This document shows, piece by piece, positions 56,507 through 64,000 of a DNA stretch of 64,000 bases; position 1 is the stretch's first letter; every line of letters begins with the position of its first letter. Source of the DNA: Amphritea atlantica (GTDB taxonomy: Bacteria; Pseudomonadota; Gammaproteobacteria; Pseudomonadales; Balneatricaceae). A model generated the notes under the pieces. That model saw only the letters and a program-made list of their open reading frames with translations. It was not told the DNA's origin and did no database searches. The position numbers were made by a program, and so were the translations under genes. The stretch spans positions 859,001 through 923,000 of the forward strand of contig CP073344.1 in the NCBI GenBank assembly GCA_024397875.1. Direction: 5' to 3'.

Positions 56507-57856
56507 ATGAATCTGCTGTTTGCCCGGTTCGGTTGTCTGCTTCTGCTGTACATGAGCACTATGCTTTCTGCTCAGGCTGCAACCATCAATGTTACCCCGA
56601 CAGATAACCTGCAATCGGTACTGGATAGTGTTCAGTCCGGAGATCAGGTGGTACTGACTGAGGGGGTTTATCAAGGCAATTTTGTCATTGCGCAAGCCAT
56701 CGAGTTATCCGGTGAAACGGGGGCTGTGCTTGATGGACAGAATAAAGGTCATGCGCTGCAAGTGAATTCAGCGGGTGCCTATATCCATAATTTGAGAATT
56801 CAGAACTGGGGTATCAATCTCACCGATCTGGATTCCGCTATTTTTGTGTCCCGTTCCGCAGCGAATACACGTATTGAGCATAATTATCTGCAGGGCGGTG
56901 GTTTTGGTATCTGGGTGGATGCATCCCCGGACGTCAAAATTGTTGCGAATAAGATTGAAGGCGATCTGGGTATGCGATCATCCGATCGTGGCAACGGTAT
57001 TCACCTTTACAATGTGACAGGTGCCTTAGCTAAGAATAATGAGGTATGGCACACCCGTGATGGCATCTATATCGACACCAGTAATGGCAATGAACTCATC
57101 GGTAATCATCTGCATGACCTGCGTTATGGTGTGCACTACATGTACTCCTACCACAATCTGATAAAAAATAATTTTACCGTTAATACCCGTACGGGCTACG
57201 CACTGATGCAGTCTAAGTATCTGACAGTGATCGGCAATCGTTCAAAAAATGATGCCAATTACGGCATTCTGATGAATTACATCACCAACTCTACTCTTAA
57301 GAATAACCGTGTAGAGGGGGTGCAGAATAACCGTAATCCCCATATGCAACAGCAAACCAATCTGGCGGGCCTGGAGGGTAAGGCGCTGTTTATCTACAAC
57401 TCGCTGTTTAACGAGATCAGAGACAATCTGTTTGCCGAGAGCGATATGGGGATCCACCTGACAGCGGGTTCGGAAGACAATGTGCTAAGCGGCAACGCTT
57501 TTATCAGTAATAAAGAGCAGGTCAAGTATGTCGCCACCCGCACTCAGGATTGGTCTGATGCCGGTGTGGGTAATTTCTGGAGTGACTATCTGGGCTGGGA
57601 TATGGATGGTGACGGCATTGGTGATGTGGTGTATGAGCCGAATGACAGTGTTGACCAGCTGCTGTGGAAGTTTCCTTCTGCCAAGCTGCTTTTGAATAGT
57701 CCGGCAGTAGAGACGTTGCGCTGGGTGCAGCGTCAGTTTCCAGTATTGAAAGCTCCGGGGGTCGTGGATAGCCATCCGTTAATGGCGGTACCACAGTCTA
57801 TTACTGACTCAGGTCTGGTACCCGGGTCAGCAGGCGCGCAGTGGGTTGGGAATTGA
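56507..57856 (+). CDS. nosD: NosD periplasmic copper-site assembly protein
   Basis: The 449-residue protein has a signal peptide (about 1-25, LLLYMSTMLSAQA) and a right-handed beta-helix of repeated strands, for example NEVWHTRDGIYIDTSNGNEL, YGVHYMYSYHNLIKNNFT and NRSKNDANYGILMNY. The RVEGVQ and DRGNGIHLYN parts are typical of NosD. It works with NosF and NosY in making the CuZ sulfide-bridged site. It begins 178 bp after nosZ. Confidence 0.94.
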   Translation: MNLLFARFGCLLLLYMSTMLSAQAATINVTPTDNLQSVLDSVQSGDQVVLTEGVYQGNFVIAQAIELSGETGAVLDGQNKGHALQVNSAGAYIHNLRIQNWGINLTDLDSAIFVSRSAANTRIEHNYLQGGGFGIWVDASPDVKIVANKIEGDLGMRSSDRGNGIHLYNVTGALAKNNEVWHTRDGIYIDTSNGNELIGNHLHDLRYGVHYMYSYHNLIKNNFTVNTRTGYALMQSKYLTVIGNRSKNDANYGILMNYITNSTLKNNRVEGVQNNRNPHMQQQTNLAGLEGKALFIYNSLFNEIRDNLFAESDMGIHLTAGSEDNVLSGNAFISNKEQVKYVATRTQDWSDAGVGNFWSDYLGWDMDGDGIGDVVYEPNDSVDQLLWKFPSAKLLLNSPAVETLRWVQRQFPVLKAPGVVDSHPLMAVPQSITDSGLVPGSAGAQWVGN

Positions 57857-57857
57857 T

Positions 57858-58793
57858 ATGAGAAGTTCGAATAATATTGTTGAATTACAGCAGGTTGAGA
57901 AAAGATATCAGGGCGTTAATGCGCTTCAGCAACTTAATCTGGAGGTGCGTCAGGGCGAAGTGCTGGGGTTGTTTGGTCATAACGGAGCGGGTAAGACGAC
58001 GACGATTAAACTGATTCTCGGTCTGATCAGTGCAACGGCGGGTGAGGTCAGAGTCTTTGGCGAAGACCCGACTCAGCCTGAGGCTCGTCACCTGCGACGT
58101 AAACTGGGTTTTTTGCAGGAGAACGTCAGCTTCTACGACCAACTGAGCGGGCTGGAGGTACTGCAGTATTTTGCCCGTTTGAAAGGCGTCCCGGAGAAGC
58201 ACTGCCCTGCATTGCTGGAGCAGGTGGGACTGGCGCAGGCCGGAATGCGTCGGGTAAAAACGTATTCCAAGGGCATGCGGCAGCGTCTTGGCCTTGCTCA
58301 GGCACTGTTAGGTGAACCAAAACTGTTATTGCTGGATGAGCCTACCGTGGGACTGGATCCTATCGCCACCCAGGATTTTTATCATCGTATTGAAGAGCTG
58401 AAGCAGCGAGGCTGTACCGTCATACTCTGTTCCCATGTGTTACCTGGCGTGGAAAAATATATCGATCGGGCGATGATACTGGGGCAGGGGCATCTGCTGG
58501 CTGAAGGCAGTATTCATGATCTGCGCCAGCAGGCAGATCTGCCTGCGGTTTTTCATCTGCAGGGAAGTGGAATGGTGTTGCCCGACAACCTGTCAGCCCT
58601 GGTAAACCGCAACGAAACAGAATTAAAACTGGATATTCCTCTTCCCGGGAAGATGGCTGCCATGCAACAGATAATGGGACTGGCGGGACTGGAAAATCTG
58701 GATGTTCAGCTGCCCTCTTTAGAAGACCTGTATACGCATTTTATTGAAACCAGTGCCGGAGCAACCGCCGCTACTGCACAGGAGATTCGCTAA
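57858..58793 (+). CDS. nosF: NosF ABC transporter ATPase
   Basis: About 311 residues. Walker A GHNGAGKTTT, signature YSKGMRQRLGLAQAL, Walker B LLLLDEPTVGLDP and switch His in ILCSHVLPG. The extra C-terminal domain of about 80 residues is usual. It is the cytoplasmic ATPase partner of NosY. The ATG at 57858 lies one base after the nosD stop. Confidence 0.94.
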   Translation: MRSSNNIVELQQVEKRYQGVNALQQLNLEVRQGEVLGLFGHNGAGKTTTIKLILGLISATAGEVRVFGEDPTQPEARHLRRKLGFLQENVSFYDQLSGLEVLQYFARLKGVPEKHCPALLEQVGLAQAGMRRVKTYSKGMRQRLGLAQALLGEPKLLLLDEPTVGLDPIATQDFYHRIEELKQRGCTVILCSHVLPGVEKYIDRAMILGQGHLLAEGSIHDLRQQADLPAVFHLQGSGMVLPDNLSALVNRNETELKLDIPLPGKMAAMQQIMGLAGLENLDVQLPSLEDLYTHFIETSAGATAATAQEIR

Positions 58794-59620
58794 TGAATGC
58801 TGTTCTGACGGTCGCTAATAAAGAGTTTCATGATGGCCTGCGAAACCGCTGGGTGCTGTCGATCTGTGTGATCTTTGCGGTACTGGCGATTGGCCTGGCG
58901 TATTTCGGTGCCGCCGCAGCGGGTAAGGTTGGTTTTACATCGCTGTCGACGACTATCGTCAGCCTGGCAAGTCTGGCGGTGTTTATTATCCCGCTGATCG
59001 CACTGATGCTGGCCTATGACGGGCTGGTGGGTGAAGATGAAAATGGTACTCTGTTGCTGTTGATGACCTATCCACTGTCACGCTGGCAGTTATTGCTGGG
59101 GAAAATGGTCGGGCAGGGAGCGGTAATGGCGTTTTCCACCCTGATTGGTTTTGGCTCATCCGCCATTATGATGGGGGTTTTCTCCGGCACGACCACCTGG
59201 GGAGAGCTCCTCGGCGCTTATAGCATATTTATCTTTTCCGCCATGCTATTGGGGTGGATCTTTATCGCCATTGCTTATGTGATTAGTGCATCGGTGTCAG
59301 AGAAGTCGAAAGCGGCAGGGATCGCTCTGATCACCTGGTTTGTTTTCGTTCTGGTCTTTGATCTGGGGCTGCTGGGGATGCTGGTTGCGACCGAGGGCAA
59401 TGTTGATGAAACACTGTTTCCGTATCTGTTGCTGCTCAACCCAACGGATATCTTCCGACTGGTAAACATTACTTATTTTGCCGATCAGAATCTCACCGGA
59501 CTCATGGCAATAGCGCAGCAGTCTCAGTTTTCAACCCTGTCATTGTTTGTGGGGTTACTGCTCTGGCTGGTACTGCCAGCCTCGCTGGCGATGGCGATCT
59601 TTAATAAGCGGGGATTGTAA
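58793..59620 (+). CDS. nosY: NosY ABC transporter permease
   Basis: The 275-residue protein has six hydrophobic segments and the ABC-2 type DGLVGEDENGTLLLLMTYPL motif. It forms the membrane part of the NosFY exporter for CuZ assembly. It shares one base with the nosF stop and one with the nosL start. Confidence 0.94.
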   Translation: MNAVLTVANKEFHDGLRNRWVLSICVIFAVLAIGLAYFGAAAAGKVGFTSLSTTIVSLASLAVFIIPLIALMLAYDGLVGEDENGTLLLLMTYPLSRWQLLLGKMVGQGAVMAFSTLIGFGSSAIMMGVFSGTTTWGELLGAYSIFIFSAMLLGWIFIAIAYVISASVSEKSKAAGIALITWFVFVLVFDLGLLGMLVATEGNVDETLFPYLLLLNPTDIFRLVNITYFADQNLTGLMAIAQQSQFSTLSLFVGLLLWLVLPASLAMAIFNKRGL

Positions 59621-60135
59621 TGAAGCACTGGTTAAAGCTGTTCGTTATTCTGCTGCCGCTGGGGGGGCTGGCGGGTTGTGGTGAAGATGAAAAGGAAACG
59701 ATGGTACGACAGGCGATCGCGATAGAAAGCGGGGCAGAGTGCCACCTGTGCGGTATGATTATCAGCAACTTTCCCGGCCCCAAGGGGCAGCTGTATGCAA
59801 AGGGAACCCGGGGCAATATGCAGTTCTGTTCTACCCGGGATCTGTTTGCTTTTATTGTCGATCCAGAAAATCAGCAGAATATTCAGGAGGTCTATGTCCA
59901 CGATATGGCCGTCACCCCCTGGGATCATCCGGATGATGAAACCTATATTGATGCCCGACAGGCATTCTTCGTCATCGGTCACCGGAAAAAAGGCGCGATG
60001 GGGCCAACACTTGCCAGCTTTTCCAAACAGGCCGATGCCGAAGCGTTTGCCGATTCTGAGGGTGGCAAGGTCTATCGTTTCGAGCAGATCACGCTGGATC
60101 TGCTGATTAGTATGAACAATATGATGGCAGAGTGA
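59620..60135 (+). CDS. nosL: NosL copper chaperone lipoprotein
   Basis: The 171-residue protein has a lipoprotein signal (LPLGGLAGC, lipidated Cys20), then AECHLCGMII, the Cu(I)-binding CxxCGM-type motif of NosL. It delivers copper to NosZ or NosD at the membrane. It is the last gene of the cluster; no nosX/apbE-like gene follows, so the flavin transferase for NosR must be elsewhere. Confidence 0.94.
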   Translation: MKHWLKLFVILLPLGGLAGCGEDEKETMVRQAIAIESGAECHLCGMIISNFPGPKGQLYAKGTRGNMQFCSTRDLFAFIVDPENQQNIQEVYVHDMAVTPWDHPDDETYIDARQAFFVIGHRKKGAMGPTLASFSKQADAEAFADSEGGKVYRFEQITLDLLISMNNMMAE

Positions 60136-60182
60136 TCCGGCCATCAGCAATGACAGGGTTCATTGTTCCGGGATGAGTGTGT

Positions 60183-61238
60183 TTACTTCGGAACAATACA
60201 GGCGGGGCGTGAGCAGCGTTCTTGACTACCCTGTTGTGCGGCGATATTGCTGAGTTCATTGAGGCTGTCGTGGTAGGCAGGCTGCTCCGGTGCGATTGAT
60301 ACGGCGCAGCTGATCGATTCAATGGCCGACTGAGTGCAGCCTGTTTGCATTAATGCGTACGCCAGGTTATTCCAGCCGGCGGCAGGTGTGGCACTCTTTT
60401 CAATATAGCGGATGAAATAGTCAGCGGCCGAAGTGTAACGTTGCCGGGCGTAGCTGATATTACCGAGTCCCATCAGCGCGGCAGCATTGTCAGGCCACTG
60501 TTTTAACGCGGTCTGATAGGCTTGTGCTGCGGCTTGCTGTAAAGCAGGGTTGTGCAGCCCGAGTTGCTCAAGCTTATTCGCGGCGGCAGTGTAACGCAAA
60601 GGTGTGGCAGTTGCTGGTAGCTGATCGGGTGGAAGTATTACTCTGGCCCAGTTGTCTGCCCGTGACCAGGTCTTCTCAAACAGCGAAAGATCGGCGGGAT
60701 AACGCTTATCCGGACCCGAACGCAGCAGGATCTGTTGTGCGTTCAGGTCATAACCGATGGCAACTGCGAAATGCCATTGAGGCAACCAGCTGAAGCCGAG
60801 GTTTTGCATCACCAGAACCGGATGTCCGGCATCCAGCTCCAGCAATATATCGGCCATATCGGGCCTCAGCGGATAGACAATCAGGTTAAACTGCCGTGCT
60901 CTGGCGTCCATTTCAATTGCCAGGGTTCCGCCTTTTTGCGGAATATACAGCGAGGGGCGTAACTGTTCAAGGGTTGTCGTGATCTGGTTGTAGGCCAGCA
61001 TGGTGGCCAGTGATGCCGGTCCGCACTGATCATCCTGTTGCGGGAAATAGGCTAATCCAGCGATTTCAGAGTAACCTTTGATGGCAGGATCGGCGGCTAA
61101 TGAGTCGACGAGTTGTGGGTTGCTGCTACAACCGGTCATCAGCACGATTGCTATCAGCAGTACTGCTGCTGATAGCCGCTGAGTGAATAACCGGCTGAGC
61201 CGCGTGGAATCCCGGTCAGCGATTGATACAGTGAACAA
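60183..61238 (-). CDS. PA2778-like C39-type cysteine peptidase lipoprotein with TPR tail
   Basis: About 350 residues. A lipoprotein-like signal LLIAIVLMTGC precedes a papain/C39-like domain with the catalytic Cys in QDDQCGPASLATMLAYN and the His in LPQWHFAVAIGYD. The C-terminal half has TPR-like repeats (NAAALMGLGNISYARQRYTS, AAGWNNLAYALMQTG). The start is uncertain: the TTG at 61238 overlaps the end of the previous gene by 23 bp and gives a short N-terminus; a longer frame begins at 61322. The catalytic residues look intact. Function in Pseudomonas-type relatives is unknown. Confidence 0.8.
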   Translation of the reverse strand: MFTVSIADRDSTRLSRLFTQRLSAAVLLIAIVLMTGCSSNPQLVDSLAADPAIKGYSEIAGLAYFPQQDDQCGPASLATMLAYNQITTTLEQLRPSLYIPQKGGTLAIEMDARARQFNLIVYPLRPDMADILLELDAGHPVLVMQNLGFSWLPQWHFAVAIGYDLNAQQILLRSGPDKRYPADLSLFEKTWSRADNWARVILPPDQLPATATPLRYTAAANKLEQLGLHNPALQQAAAQAYQTALKQWPDNAAALMGLGNISYARQRYTSAADYFIRYIEKSATPAAGWNNLAYALMQTGCTQSAIESISCAVSIAPEQPAYHDSLNELSNIAAQQGSQERCSRPACIVPK

Positions 61239-61623
61239 AGCTGAACAGGTCAGTTGCACAGAGCATATCGGTGATGACGAACACGACAAATACCAGACCA
61301 ATAAGGCCCAGAACTCCTTCACCGGCCGGTTGCGAAGCCAGGTTTGCGTTCAACTGGCTGATCTCATCCGGGGTCAGGCTGGCGACACGCTGTTGAAGAT
61401 CCTGCGGATCAACCCCCATATCCACAAGCTGTTGCTGTAGTTCGACCGACTCCAGTTTTTGCAGTAATTCGCTCTTGGTGTATTGCTGGTTTTCTGTCTG
61501 GATGATGGTGTCTGTGGAAACCATTGCGGCATTGACGGTGACACTCTGAAAGCTCATAACCAGCATCAACGCGATAATGATCCGGCCTATCCAGGCGTGT
61601 CTGAGACTGCTGTGTTGCATCAT
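61216..61623 (-). CDS. PA2779-like small membrane protein
   Basis: The 135-residue protein has a hydrophobic N-terminal segment (IGRIIIALMLVMSFQSVTV), a helical central domain rich in Gln and Leu (ELLQKLESVELQQQLVDMGV, LQQRVASL) and a second TM near the C-terminus (GVLGLIGLVFVVFVITDML). It is found next to PA2778-type peptidases in many Proteobacteria, so it may be the substrate, anchor or inhibitor of that peptidase (inference). It overlaps the peptidase gene. AGAGGA lies before the ATG. Confidence 0.82.
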   Translation of the reverse strand: MMQHSSLRHAWIGRIIIALMLVMSFQSVTVNAAMVSTDTIIQTENQQYTKSELLQKLESVELQQQLVDMGVDPQDLQQRVASLTPDEISQLNANLASQPAGEGVLGLIGLVFVVFVITDMLCATDLFSFVHCINR

Positions 61624-61815
61624 AATATCTATCCTCTGATGGGCTGCTATCCCCCCGGTACAGCGGCTTTCTTTAAAAACGGATTAACCTTCTTGGTTAA
61701 ATCACCCGTACCAACAAACAGTTGACCCTATCAGTGTAGCTTAGTTTGTATAAAGTAAAGTCGTGGGGTGGATGAGGCAGCTAAGAGCGGCGCTAATGAG
61801 GGGGGGCAGAGACTA

Positions 61816-61846
61816 AAAAAGCCAGCAGGGGAGTTGCTGGCTTTTT
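61816..61846 (-). terminator. Bidirectional terminator
   Basis: AAAAAGCCAGCA and TGCTGGCTTTTT form a perfect 12-bp stem with a 7-base loop. It ends the ybiT transcript on the minus strand; the flanks make it work both ways. Confidence 0.88.
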
Positions 61847-61887
61847 GGATAGGATACGGGGCTTGCGGCTCAGGTCTGAGGCTCTGA

Positions 61888-63483
61888 TCAGCCGGAAATA
61901 CCCTGTTTCTTCAGATACTCTTCATAACCACCGCGGAAGTCGGTCAGCCCGTCTTCACGCATATCGATTATCCGGGTTGCCAGAGAGGATACAAACTCAC
62001 GGTCATGGCTGACAAAGATCAGCGTGCCCTCAAAGTTTTCCAGCGCCAGGTTGAGCGCTTCAATGGACTCCATATCCATATGGTTTGTGGGTTCGTCCAT
62101 CAGCAGGATATTGGGTTGCTGCAGGATCAGTTTTCCCAGCAGCATGCGGCCTTGTTCACCCCCGGAAAGTACCTTGACCGATTTCTTAATCTCATTCTGT
62201 GAGAACAGCATTCGTCCCAGAGAGGCCCGGATGACCTGTTCGTCAGACCCGGACTTGGTCCACTGGGCCATCCAGTCAAACAGATTACTCTCTTCAGCAA
62301 ACTCGTGGGCGTGATCCTGTGCGTAATACCCGATATTGCTGTTTTCGGACCATTTCACCAGGCCACTGTCGGGTTCAAGGTCACCCTGCAGACATTTCAG
62401 CAGGGTGGTTTTACCGATGCCGTTGGGGCCGATAATAGCGATCCGTTCACCGACTTCCACCATCATACTGAGATCTTTAATCAGCGGCTCACCACCATAA
62501 CCTTTGGTCAGTCCCTCAATTTCCAGTGCCAGACGGTGCAGCTTCTTCTCCTGGTCAAAGCGGATATAGGGGCTCTGACGGCTGGAAGGCTTAATATCGT
62601 TGAGTTCTATCTTCTCAATCTGGCGTGCCCGGGAGGTTGCCTGTTTTGCCTTGGAGGCGTTGGCAGAGAAACGGCTGACAAAGCTGCGAAGTTCAGCAAT
62701 CTGGGCTTTCTTCTTGGCATTGTCAGACTGTAGACGTTCCTGCAGGGCCGTCGAGGCGATCATATAATCGTCATAGTTGCCCGGATAAACCCGCAGCTCA
62801 CCGTAATCCAGGTCTGCCATGTGGGTGCAGACGGAGTTGAGGAAGTGGCGGTCGTGGGAGATGATGATCATGGTGCTGTTACGCTCGTTCAGCACACCTT
62901 CCAGCCAGCGGATGGTGTTGATATCCAGGTTGTTGGTAGGTTCGTCCAACAGCAGGATATCCGGATCGGCAAACAGCGCCTGAGCCAACAGCACCCGGAG
63001 TTTCCAGCCAGGCGCCACTTCACTCATCGGGCCAAAATGCTGTTCCGTGGGAATATCCAGTCCCAGCAGCAGCTCTCCTGCACGGGATTCAGCGGTATAA
63101 CCATCCAGCTCGGCAAACTCAACTTCAAGTTCAGCGACTTTGATCCCTTCCTCTTCAGTCATATCGGGCAGCGAGTAGATACGATCCCGCTCCTGTTTGA
63201 TCTGCCAAAGTTCAGCATGTCCCATGATCACCGTGTCGATAACGGTGAACTCTTCAAAGGCAAACTGATCCTGACGCAGTTTACCGATGCGCTCATTCGG
63301 GTCTTTGCTGACATTGCCGGCTGAAGGTTCCAGATCACCACCCAGAATCTTCATCAGGGTCGATTTACCGCAGCCGTTCGCGCCGATCAGGCCGTAGCGG
63401 TTGCCTTCACCAAATTTAACAGAGATATTTTCGAACAGAGGCTTGGCGCCAAACTGCATAGTGATATTAGCGGTAGTCAGCAA
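61888..63483 (-). CDS. ybiT: ABC-F family ATPase YbiT
   Basis: The 531-residue protein has two ABC domains joined by an interdomain linker. The first has Walker [13 protein letters not shown], the [14 protein letters not shown] signature and [11 protein letters not shown]; the second has [21 protein letters not shown] and [11 protein letters not shown]. The N-terminus and the region [20 protein letters not shown] match E. coli YbiT (530 residues) closely. ABC-F proteins bind the ribosomal E site and modulate translation. It is monocistronic. Confidence 0.92.
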   Translation of the reverse strand: MLTTANITMQFGAKPLFENISVKFGEGNRYGLIGANGCGKSTLMKILGGDLEPSAGNVSKDPNERIGKLRQDQFAFEEFTVIDTVIMGHAELWQIKQERDRIYSLPDMTEEEGIKVAELEVEFAELDGYTAESRAGELLLGLDIPTEQHFGPMSEVAPGWKLRVLLAQALFADPDILLLDEPTNNLDINTIRWLEGVLNERNSTMIIISHDRHFLNSVCTHMADLDYGELRVYPGNYDDYMIASTALQERLQSDNAKKKAQIAELRSFVSRFSANASKAKQATSRARQIEKIELNDIKPSSRQSPYIRFDQEKKLHRLALEIEGLTKGYGGEPLIKDLSMMVEVGERIAIIGPNGIGKTTLLKCLQGDLEPDSGLVKWSENSNIGYYAQDHAHEFAEESNLFDWMAQWTKSGSDEQVIRASLGRMLFSQNEIKKSVKVLSGGEQGRMLLGKLILQQPNILLMDEPTNHMDMESIEALNLALENFEGTLIFVSHDREFVSSLATRIIDMREDGLTDFRGGYEEYLKKQGISG

Positions 63484-63625
63484 AACAGGAGTCCATCAGT
63501 TAAAACGTTGAGGTAAAAATATGCGGCGTATTGTCCCACAGATCACTGTTAAAGTGTGTGAATAGAGTGTTTCTTTTTCATAATTTAATGTGGATACTGC
63601 AACGGTTCTGTAACAGGTCGGATAT

Positions 63626-64000
63626 ATGGATAAGAAACAACTTATAGCACAGATTATCTGCCAGCTTCAGGCAGATCTGGAGATGAACATTGCGGCCGCT
63701 AACGAGGCCCGGGATGCGGCGACCCATGAAGAGAACGTAGCGGAAAATAAATATGATACTCTGGGGCTGGAGGCCTCCTATCTGGCCCACGGACAATCCA
63801 AACGAGTGCAGGCGCTGGAGGTTAATCTGACCGATTACCGCAATATGCCGCTGCGCGAGTTCGCCGAAGACTCTGCCGCAGGCCTGGGAGCATTAGTCAC
63901 GCTTGAAAATGATGAAGGCTGCGTGAAACGCCTGTTCATCGGTCCCGCAGGCGGGGGAATTCAGGTTGAGGGCGGCTCTGAAGTGGTTATTGTGATTACC
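63626..64000 (+). CDS. Gre-like transcription factor family protein (partial, 3' end outside window)
   Basis: The frame is open from an ATG at 63626 to the window edge, giving 125 residues. It has a coiled-coil opening (KKQLIAQIICQLQADLEMN, then AANEARDAATHEENVAENKY) and DTLGLEASYLAHGQSKRVQ, as seen in GreA/GreB-like proteins, followed by a beta domain (GLGALVTLEN) like the FKBP-fold Gre C-terminus. It is shorter in the coiled coil than true GreA, so it is better called a Gre-like factor. It is divergent from ybiT. AGG lies about 8 bp upstream of the ATG. Confidence 0.7.
   Translation, partial: MDKKQLIAQIICQLQADLEMNIAAANEARDAATHEENVAENKYDTLGLEASYLAHGQSKRVQALEVNLTDYRNMPLREFAEDSAAGLGALVTLENDEGCVKRLFIGPAGGGIQVEGGSEVVIVIT

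Overview
The window looks like chromosome of a marine, facultatively anaerobic gammaproteobacterium of the Oceanospirillaceae type (an Amphritea/Neptunomonas/Marinobacterium-like organism; inferred from gene content and protein style, not proven). GC is moderate. Genes are mostly core-metabolic or regulatory, with no phage, plasmid, CRISPR, tRNA or rRNA gene. Operons are tight, with many ATGA stop/start overlaps and several TTG or GTG starts.

Layout. 1-6.5 kb is a patchwork of small, mostly plus-strand accessory genes: a truncated glutathione S-transferase with DoxX, a LysR regulator, a secreted metallophosphoesterase, a GFA protein, two GNATs, a decayed VOC/glyoxalase gene and a CxxC-cluster protein. 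6.5-10.3 kb holds two regulator/target modules: TetR with a DUF1348 gene across twin palindromic operators, and LysR with an exported MBL-fold protein plus a DsbA-like oxidoreductase. 10.7-12.7 kb is a two-gene signalling unit (REC-CheC and PAS-GGDEF). 13.8-19.0 kb is a five-gene operon joining an acetate-CoA-ligase-like enzyme, a TPP-dependent 2-oxoacid dehydrogenase (E1 alpha, E1 beta, E2) and a private acyl carrier protein, with no E3. Then come putP, a PDC-sensor membrane protein, a stand-alone prephenate dehydratase and trmH.

24.2-31.2 kb is a self-contained uptake regulon: a DctB-like kinase, a DctD-like sigma-54 activator, and a TAXI-type TRAP transporter. The promoter region shows three activator palindromes, a consensus IHF site and a -24/-12 element in the expected order. 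31.6-34.5 kb holds two tandem Sel1-SPOR paralogues, followed by a queuosine mannosyltransferase-type glycosyltransferase and a lipoprotein. 36.4-38.9 kb is an Lrp-family gene divergent from leuA, with three TTGCGCAA-type sites between them. 39-41.3 kb has a nitrilase, a second GFA gene and an HxlR regulator. 41.7-47.5 kb has RapA flanked by two DEAD-box helicases. 47.7-51.4 kb has a small cytochrome c and a large SBP-PAS-PAS-GGDEF-EAL sensor.

51.6-60.1 kb is a complete nitrous-oxide reduction cluster: a CusF-like copper protein, then nosR, Z, D, F, Y and L. It is preceded by an FNR/DNR-type box placed 41.5 bp from a predicted start point, so the organism should reduce N2O under low oxygen or NO. 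The window ends with a PA2778/PA2779-like lipoprotein peptidase pair, the ABC-F factor ybiT, and the start of a Gre-like gene.
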